NCBI GenBank assembly: GCA_003447785.1
Contig: DLYJ01000074.1
Location: 1-11,407, forward strand
DNA: 11,407 nucleotides
Direction of reading: 5' to 3'
From: Treponema sp.
Lineage (GTDB): Bacteria; Spirochaetota; Spirochaetia; Treponematales; Treponemataceae
The notes beneath the pieces are model-generated. The model did not search any database. It was not told where the DNA came from and saw nothing but the letters and a program-made list of their open reading frames with translations. Made by a program: the position numbers and the translations under genes. This document shows positions 5,912 through 11,407 of this stretch, piece after piece; position 1 is the stretch's first letter, and each line of letters starts with the position of its first letter.

Positions 5912-6483
5912 TGTCTAATCAGTATTATCTTATGGCACAGCTGCCTTCGTTTTCCATCGATAACGAAAAAGCAGATCTGCCGGTAACGGAAGAATATTTT
6001 CTCGATTTATGTTCACGTTTTCTGGACGATAAAAGTTTAAAACTAATAAGGGAATTATCACTTGAACCACCGAGACAGGGGGTAAGTACAGGTTCAGCTT
6101 TTCTTGACAGCTGGTACAATAATGAACGGGACCTGCGTTTTGCCCTGGCTCAGATTCGTGCCCTCCGTTTAAACAAGAAATTCGATCTTGAAAACCGTAC
6201 ATTTTCTCCGGAAATTGTTCAGACGGCTCGTACTGCCTGCGGTATGGAAAGCCCACTTGCCGCTGAACGTTACCTCAATAAGTATCGCGCAGAATTAATC
6301 GAAAACATTAAACCATCTGATGAATTTTCAATTGATTCGGTATTTTCATACGCGTTAAAACTCAAGCTTGCGCTGCGTATCAAGAAATTTGATGCTGAAA
6401 AGGGTATGGCTTGTTATCATAAAATCTATGACAGCATTCTGAATGCAGATTCCAGTGCTGACAAAACTACGGGAGTAAACTAA
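5911..6483 (+). CDS. DUF2764 family protein of V-type ATPase operon
   Basis: This 190-residue protein of the DUF2764 type is found in V-ATPase operons of spirochaetes and chlamydiae, between subunits E and A. It opens with QYYLMAQLPSF (residues 4-14). Its clearest motif is WYNNERDLRFALAQIRALRL from residue 68, followed by an all-helical body that ends KLKLALRIKKFDAEKG. There is no signal peptide or membrane segment. The GTG start overlaps the atpE stop by one base, with AAGAGG at 5895-5900, and the stop overlaps the atpA start (TAATG), so it is made in step with the enzyme. Function is not established. The N-x-x-x-L-R helix recalls the subunit C/d family, and no ordinary C gene is present between E and I, so a C-like adaptor role is a reasonable inference. 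Confidence 0.85.
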   Translation: MSNQYYLMAQLPSFSIDNEKADLPVTEEYFLDLCSRFLDDKSLKLIRELSLEPPRQGVSTGSAFLDSWYNNERDLRFALAQIRALRLNKKFDLENRTFSPEIVQTARTACGMESPLAAERYLNKYRAELIENIKPSDEFSIDSVFSYALKLKLALRIKKFDAEKGMACYHKIYDSILNADSSADKTTGVN

Positions 6484-8252
6484 TGACGGATACTAAAGGA
6501 AAGGTAGTCGGCGTAAATGGTAACATGGTTTCTGTCGAATTTGACGGAAATATTTCCATGAACGAAGTTGCCTATGTAAAAGTAGAAGGATCAAGCCTCA
6601 AGAGCGAAGTAATCCGTATCCGCGGAAATATTGCGCAAATGCAGGTTTATGAAATGACAAAGGGAATCAAATGCGGTGATCCAGTTGAATTTACCGGCGA
6701 CCTTTTGTCTGCTGAACTTGGACCTGGCCTTCTTGGACAGGTTTACGACGGTTTGCAGAACCCGCTGCCGCTTCTTGCAGAAAAAGCAGGCTGGTTCCTT
6801 GAAAGAGGTATTTATGTAGATCCTCTCGACCGCTCAAAAAAATGGAGTTTTACACCGACTGCAAAAGCAGGCGATACACTCAAGGCCGGCGAATATTTTG
6901 GAACTGTTCCTGAAGGACCATTTACACACAAGATTTTTGTTCCATTCTATCTGCTTGGTTCATACAAAGTAAAATCAATCGTAAGTGCAGGTGACTACAC
7001 TCTGGATGATACACTTGCCGTTCTGACAGACGAAAAGGGAAATGAAGTTAAATGTACAATGTCATTCCGCTGGCCTGTAAAACGTGCAGTAAACTGCTAT
7101 GCAGAACGTCTTGCACCGACAGAAACAATGGTTACTAAGGTTCGCCTTATTGATACATTCTTCCCGGTTGCAAAGGGCGGTACATATTGTATTCCTGGAC
7201 CATTCGGTGCAGGTAAGACAGTACTTCAGCACACAACTTCAAAGTATGCGGACGTTGACATCGTAATCATCGCTGCCTGTGGTGAACGTGCCGGTGAAGT
7301 TGTAGAAACACTTACTGAATTCCCTGAACTCAAGGACCCGAAAACCGGAAAGTCTTTGATGGAACGTACAATTATCATTTGTAATACATCTTCAATGCCG
7401 GTAGCCAGCCGCGAAGCATCGGTTTACACATCTGTAACCCTGGCAGAATACTACCGCCAGATGGGTCTTAACGTTCTTCTTCTTGCCGATTCTACATCAC
7501 GCTGGGCACAGGCTCTGCGCGAAATGTCAGGCCGTCTTGAGGAAATCCCTGGCGAAGAAGCATTCCCGGCTTACCTGGAATCTTATATCGCCGCATTCTA
7601 CGAACGTGCCGGTCAGGTAAAACTTCCTGACGGTTCAGTTGGTTCAGTAACAATCGGTGGTACAGTTTCTCCTGCCGGCGGTAACTTTGAAGAGCCAGTA
7701 ACTCAGGCAACACTTAAAGTTGTCGGAGCCTTCCACGGACTTTCCCGTGCACGTTCAGATGCACGTAAATATCCTGCAATTGACCCTCTTATTTCATGGT
7801 CAAAATATCCGGGAGTTATCGCTGAACCAAAAGTTCAGTTCTGCCGCAATATCATGAGACAGGGCGTTGATGTTGGTTCCATGATGAAGGTAGTTGGTGA
7901 AGAAGGTACTTCTCTTGAAGACTACATCGTTTACCTCAAGGAAGAAATGCTTGATGCAGTTTACTTCCAGCAGAACTCATTCGATGCAGTTGATGCCAAC
8001 GCTACTGTTGAACGTCAGAAATACGACCTTGACAAACTTATCAGGATTCTTGGTTCTGACTTTGATTTTGCTGATAAAGATGATGCACGTACTTACTTTA
8101 ACCAGCTGCGCCAGAAGTTCATCGACTGGAACTATGTTGAAGATACAAGCGATGCATTCAAAAAGATCGAAGGCGACATCGACCAGCTATATGCTTCAAA
8201 AGGTGGACGTCTTGGTCCTGCAGCAGAAAAACTTCTTAAGGACGGTGAATAA
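6483..8252 (+). CDS. atpA: V-type ATPase catalytic subunit A
   Basis: This 589-residue protein is the ATP-hydrolysing or ATP-making subunit of the A3B3 head. An N-terminal beta-barrel (about 1-70) comes first. The bulge domain specific to A subunits follows (about 105-190, including [15 protein letters not shown]). The Walker A loop GPFGAGKT is at residues 239-246, with catalytic Lys245 and Thr246 intact. GERAGEV (267-273) holds the catalytic glutamate region, and the Walker B segment [10 protein letters not shown] ends at Trp341. The C-terminal helical domain contains [27 protein letters not shown] replaces the GERGNEM common in other A subunits and appears to be a lineage trait, not a defect. 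The ATG overlaps the previous stop, and GGGAG (6471-6475) precedes it. Whether the enzyme pumps H+ or Na+, and in which direction, cannot be read here because the c-ring gene is outside the window. Confidence 0.97.
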   Translation: MTDTKGKVVGVNGNMVSVEFDGNISMNEVAYVKVEGSSLKSEVIRIRGNIAQMQVYEMTKGIKCGDPVEFTGDLLSAELGPGLLGQVYDGLQNPLPLLAEKAGWFLERGIYVDPLDRSKKWSFTPTAKAGDTLKAGEYFGTVPEGPFTHKIFVPFYLLGSYKVKSIVSAGDYTLDDTLAVLTDEKGNEVKCTMSFRWPVKRAVNCYAERLAPTETMVTKVRLIDTFFPVAKGGTYCIPGPFGAGKTVLQHTTSKYADVDIVIIAACGERAGEVVETLTEFPELKDPKTGKSLMERTIIICNTSSMPVASREASVYTSVTLAEYYRQMGLNVLLLADSTSRWAQALREMSGRLEEIPGEEAFPAYLESYIAAFYERAGQVKLPDGSVGSVTIGGTVSPAGGNFEEPVTQATLKVVGAFHGLSRARSDARKYPAIDPLISWSKYPGVIAEPKVQFCRNIMRQGVDVGSMMKVVGEEGTSLEDYIVYLKEEMLDAVYFQQNSFDAVDANATVERQKYDLDKLIRILGSDFDFADKDDARTYFNQLRQKFIDWNYVEDTSDAFKKIEGDIDQLYASKGGRLGPAAEKLLKDGE

Positions 8253-8254
8253 TT

Positions 8255-9550
8255 ATGAACAAAGTATATAGTCGAATTGAATCAATTACAGGTTCCGTAA
8301 TTACTGTCCGTGCAGAAGGCGTAAAATACAATGAACTTGCAGAAATCACAACCCGCTTTGGTAAGTCCCTTGCCGAAGTTAATAAAATCGACGGTGATGT
8401 AGTTTCGCTCCAGGTATTTGCAGGCGGACGCGGTGTTTCAACCGGAGATCAGATTCGCTTCCTTGGACATGATATGCAGGTTTCATTCAGCGATGACCTT
8501 CTCGGCCGTATCTTCAACGGTTCCGGTGAACCGCGCGACAACGGACCTTCACTTGCAGAAAACCTCAAACCAATCGGCGGACCGTCTGTTAACCCGTCAA
8601 AACGTATCCTTGCAGAACGTATGATGAGAACAAACATTCCGATGATTGATATGTTCAACACTCTGGTTGTTTCACAGAAACTTCCGATTTTCTCAATCTC
8701 AGGTGAACCATACAACCAGCTGCTTGCACGCATCGCCATGCAGGCCGAAGCTGACGTAATCATTCTCGGTGGTATGGGTCTTAAATACGATGACTTCCTC
8801 TTCTTTAAGAAAACTCTTGAAGAAGGCGGTTCATTGAGCAAAACAGTAATGTTCATTCATACTGCTGCTGACCCGACTGTAGAATGTATCAAGATTCCTG
8901 ATATGTCACTTGCAGTTGCAGAACAGTTTGCTCTTCAGAACAAGGATGTACTTGTACTCCTTACTGATATGACAAACTACGCTGACTCAATGAAGGAAAT
9001 TGCCATTACACAGGAACAGGTTCCTTCTAACCGCGGTTATCCTGGTGACCTGTACTCACAGCTTGCAGCACGTTACGAAAAGGCCGTTGACTTTGACAGC
9101 AGCGGATCCGTAACAATTCTTGCTGTAACTACAATGCCTGGTGATGACGTTACTCACCCGGTTCCTGATAACACAGGTTACATCACTGAAGGTCAGTACT
9201 ACCTTAAGGGCGGACGCATTGAACCGTTCGGTTCTCTGTCACGTCTTAAGCAGAACGTAAACGGTAAAACACGTAAAGACCACCGTGCACTTATGGACGC
9301 TATGATTCGTCTTTATTCATCTTACAAAGATACCCTGGAAAAGAAATCCATGGGCTTTATGATGAGTAAATGGGATGAAAAGCTCCTCAAATACGGTGAA
9401 CTTTTCGAAAAACAAATGATGGATTTGTCAGTTAACATCTCCCTCGAACAGGCTCTCGACCTGGGTTGGAAAATCCTCGCAGACTGTTTTGAAAAGGATG
9501 AAACTGGTATTAAGTCTGAGCTGATTACTGAATATTGGCCGAATAACTAA
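8255..9550 (+). CDS. atpB: V-type ATPase non-catalytic subunit B
   Basis: This 431-residue protein alternates with subunit A in the head ring. The P-loop position reads SGEPYNQ (residues 149-155) and lacks the Gly-Lys-Thr of a working loop, as expected for B subunits. [19 protein letters not shown] and [18 protein letters not shown] match the conserved B core. Arg330 in SLSRLK is in the position of the arginine that reaches into the catalytic site of subunit A. The C-terminal helical domain is complete. The gene starts 2 bp after the atpA stop; AAGGA at 8238-8242 is the likely, rather distant, ribosome binding site. Length is slightly short but normal for bacterial V-type enzymes. Confidence 0.96.
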   Translation: MNKVYSRIESITGSVITVRAEGVKYNELAEITTRFGKSLAEVNKIDGDVVSLQVFAGGRGVSTGDQIRFLGHDMQVSFSDDLLGRIFNGSGEPRDNGPSLAENLKPIGGPSVNPSKRILAERMMRTNIPMIDMFNTLVVSQKLPIFSISGEPYNQLLARIAMQAEADVIILGGMGLKYDDFLFFKKTLEEGGSLSKTVMFIHTAADPTVECIKIPDMSLAVAEQFALQNKDVLVLLTDMTNYADSMKEIAITQEQVPSNRGYPGDLYSQLAARYEKAVDFDSSGSVTILAVTTMPGDDVTHPVPDNTGYITEGQYYLKGGRIEPFGSLSRLKQNVNGKTRKDHRALMDAMIRLYSSYKDTLEKKSMGFMMSKWDEKLLKYGELFEKQMMDLSVNISLEQALDLGWKILADCFEKDETGIKSELITEYWPNN

Positions 9551-9562
9551 CGGGGATAGGGC

Positions 9563-10201
9563 ATGGCAAAAATTAAGCTGACTAAAAATGAGCAGAAAGC
9601 ACAAAAAGACGCGCTGAAAATGTACCAGCGTTATCTTCCGACTCTTACTCTCAAAAAACAGCAGCTTCAGTCCGAAATCCGTACTATCGAGGCTAAGGCA
9701 AAAGATGTCCGAAGCCGGAGAGTCGCCCTTGAAGAAGAATTCAAGGTGTGGATTGGTGTATTTGGCGAAGAAGAAGCCTTCAAGCCTGACATGGTTACAG
9801 TCCGTAATATTAAAAAGGGATTCGGCAACATTGCCGGTGTAACCATTCCGGTGTATGAAGGAGCAGATTTTAGTCGCGGAGACTACGATCTGTATTCAAC
9901 TCCGTTATGGATTGATCTTGCTGCAGACCGCATGGAAAAAGCACTTTCTCTCGATCTTGAAGCTGAAGTTCTTGATGAACAGGTACGGCTTCTGTCCAAT
10001 GAATTGCGCACTACAAGCCAGCGCGTAAATCTGTTTGAGAAAGTTAAAATCCCGGAAGCAAAATCAAATATCAAAAAGATTTCTGTTTATCTGGGTGACC
10101 AGCAGGTTAGTGAAGTCGTACGCTCTAAGATTTCCAAAAAGAAAATCGACCAGCGTAATCAGGCTGCTGCACAATTAAAAGATGAGGGGGCTTTAGCATG
10201 A
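9563..10201 (+). CDS. atpD: V-type ATPase subunit D (central shaft)
   Basis: This 212-residue protein forms the long two-helix shaft that rotates inside the A3B3 head. It begins IKLTKNEQKAQKDALKMYQR, the spirochaete/chlamydia style start. A long helix follows to about residue 65, then a middle region with less helix (about 70-125). The return helix carries LRTTSQRVNLFEKVKIPEAK (about 147-166), matching the family's conserved R-V-N-x-L/F-E-x-x-x-I-P pattern. The C-terminus is rich in Lys and Gln. The ATG at 9563 lies 12 bp after the atpB stop, with a GGGGATAGGG stretch upstream. The stop TGA overlaps the atpI start as ATGA. No separate F subunit gene, the usual shaft partner, lies next to it. 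Confidence 0.94.
   Translation: MAKIKLTKNEQKAQKDALKMYQRYLPTLTLKKQQLQSEIRTIEAKAKDVRSRRVALEEEFKVWIGVFGEEEAFKPDMVTVRNIKKGFGNIAGVTIPVYEGADFSRGDYDLYSTPLWIDLAADRMEKALSLDLEAEVLDEQVRLLSNELRTTSQRVNLFEKVKIPEAKSNIKKISVYLGDQQVSEVVRSKISKKKIDQRNQAAAQLKDEGALA
10184..10190 (+). promoter_or_regulatory. Ribosome binding site for atpI inside atpD
   Basis: GAGGGGG lies 7 bases before the ATG at 10198, inside the last codons of atpD. It selects 10198 over the in-frame ATG at 10210 and supports coupled translation across the ATGA junction. Confidence 0.7.
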
Positions 10202-11407
10202 TAGTCCCAATGAAAAAAATAAGTCTTGTTGTTCTTGAAAAAGAACGCAGACAGGCATTAAAAGATCTTAGAAAACTCGGCGTTGTTCATCTCGAAGAAG
10301 TTGAAGGCAAGAGCGAAGAACTTTCTTTGTGCAAAAAGAAAACTTCTGTTCTGGAGACTGCGATTTCAATTCTTTCAGAAATCAAGGCTCCAAAAAAGGC
10401 AAAGTCTAAATCCCTTGATAAAGATTCGGCTTTTGAACTTGCCAGAGAAGTAACAGACATGGTTGAAGAAAAGAAAACACTTTATTCAACTAAGACTGCT
10501 TACGACAACGAAATTGAGAGACTCAGGCCATGGGGTTCAGTTGACCCTGAACAGTTTGAATTCCTTGCGGAAAAAGGTGTTTACCTTTCGATGTTTGAAA
10601 TTCAAAGCGACAAATATAATTTAATTGATGAATCAATTGATACGCTTCTTGTAAACAAGGATAAAACCACTACAAGATTCCTGGTAATTACTGATTCAAA
10701 ACTGGAAGCAAATGACAGACCGGCAGGCCTTAGGGCAGAAGCATACAAGGTTGTTATGCCAAAGATGTCAAATGCAAAATTAATTGAAGAAAGTAAAAAC
10801 TGCCAGAAGCGCATCGAAGAAATTGATCAGAAAATTACTGATTCAGCATTGTGTCTTTCAAGTCTCAAGGATGCCCTTAAAGAATTCAACAGGGATGTTG
10901 AATTTGAAAATATTTACAGCGGCATGGGCACAGAAACAGACGAAGATGTTTCAGTAAAACTTTCATGGCTGACAGGCTATGTTCCGGCAGATGAACTTGA
11001 TTCTGTAAAACAGGCCGCCAGTCAGAACAAATGGGCTCTTGCAGCAGGCGATCCGTCTGAAGACGATGCTGTTCCAACAAAGTTAAAGAATAATAAGCTT
11101 GTAAGCCTTATTTATCCTGTAACTGACTTTCTGGGAACAGTTCCCGGCTACAATGAGTATGATATTTCAAACTGGTTCCTGCTGTTCTTTACAATCTTCT
11201 TCGGAATGATTTTTGGAGACGGCGGATATGGAGCACTTTTGTTTGCTGGAGCAGTTGCAATGATGATTCCTGCAATTGCAAAGAAAAAAGTTCCGGGACC
11301 GTTTATATTCCTTCTTGCTTTACTCGGACTGGCAACAATGGTCTGGGGTGCCGTTACCTGTACATGGTTCGGACTTACTCCGTCCCAGCTGCCGGAATGC
11401 TTAAAGA
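10198..11407 (+). CDS. atpI: V-type ATPase subunit I (membrane stator, a-subunit), 5' part
   Basis: The first 403 codons of the a/I subunit run open off the window end. The ATG at 10198 overlaps the atpD stop (ATGA), and a strong GAGGGGG lies at 10184-10190; an internal ATG at 10210 is less well placed. Residues about 1-310 are the cytoplasmic domain that docks on the peripheral stalks (starting MKKISLVVLEKERRQALKDL, with coiled-coil stretches near 40-110 and 205-240). PTKLKNNK (293-300) and YNEYDIS (318-324) are the conserved entry to the membrane part. TM segments follow at about 326-345, 347-362 and further on, with the family motif FGMIFGDGGYG ending at residue 345. The essential arginine of the ion channel lies in the missing C-terminal half. 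A c-ring gene (atpK) is expected next. Confidence 0.95.
   Translation, partial: MIVPMKKISLVVLEKERRQALKDLRKLGVVHLEEVEGKSEELSLCKKKTSVLETAISILSEIKAPKKAKSKSLDKDSAFELAREVTDMVEEKKTLYSTKTAYDNEIERLRPWGSVDPEQFEFLAEKGVYLSMFEIQSDKYNLIDESIDTLLVNKDKTTTRFLVITDSKLEANDRPAGLRAEAYKVVMPKMSNAKLIEESKNCQKRIEEIDQKITDSALCLSSLKDALKEFNRDVEFENIYSGMGTETDEDVSVKLSWLTGYVPADELDSVKQAASQNKWALAAGDPSEDDAVPTKLKNNKLVSLIYPVTDFLGTVPGYNEYDISNWFLLFFTIFFGMIFGDGGYGALLFAGAVAMMIPAIAKKKVPGPFIFLLALLGLATMVWGAVTCTWFGLTPSQLPECLK

Noticed and set aside
8699..8719. Loss of the P-loop in atpB as a damaged active site
   Set aside because: B subunits normally lack a working Walker A; this is the family norm, not decay.

Overview
The window reads as a stretch of spirochaete chromosome, most likely from a treponeme. 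Two things point there: a flhG / FliA-WhiG sigma / FapA flagellar regulatory block, and a bacterial V-type ATPase operon in the order E, DUF2764, A, B, D, I, which is the order I recall for treponemes and chlamydiae. This is inference from gene content and order; there is no rRNA or other species marker. Every supported gene is on the + strand, and coding density is very high. The only non-coding stretch over 100 bases is 5174-5299.

Region 1 (1-5173) is the end of a flagellar regulatory operon. It holds the 3' part of flhG (flagellar number/placement MinD-like ATPase), an unrecognised two-TM protein with a long acidic Pro/Ala linker, a FliA/WhiG-family flagellar sigma factor, a large FapA (DUF342) protein with a Jag-N-like N-terminal domain, a small Gln-rich protein that starts inside the fapA-family gene, and a single-TM protein with a C-terminal helix-turn-helix-like tail. 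The last resembles SwrB (DUF6115) of Firmicutes, whose gene sits next to sigD in Bacillus. Gaps are 53 bp or less, so co-transcription is likely.

The junction (5174-5299) holds a possible long-loop terminator with a T-rich tail, a pair of TTAACAC repeats 22 bp apart, and a good housekeeping-type promoter with an extended -10. It separates the flagellar block from the ATPase operon.

Region 2 (5300-11407) is a V-type ATPase operon: atpE (peripheral stalk), a DUF2764 gene, atpA (catalytic), atpB (non-catalytic), atpD (central shaft) and the first 403 codons of atpI (membrane stator subunit). Genes overlap or nearly abut (TAGTG, TAATG, ATGA junctions), which suggests translational coupling. No separate genes for subunits C, F or G/H lie between E and I. 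The DUF2764 protein sits where a C-type adaptor would be useful, and the c-ring gene (atpK) is expected just past the window end.

Most of the window is conserved core biology. The items most worth a second look are the DUF2764 protein as a possible subunit C substitute, the SwrB-like protein in a spirochaete flagellar operon, the uncharacterised two-TM protein beside flhG, and a dnaX-like slippery heptamer in the small Gln-rich gene.
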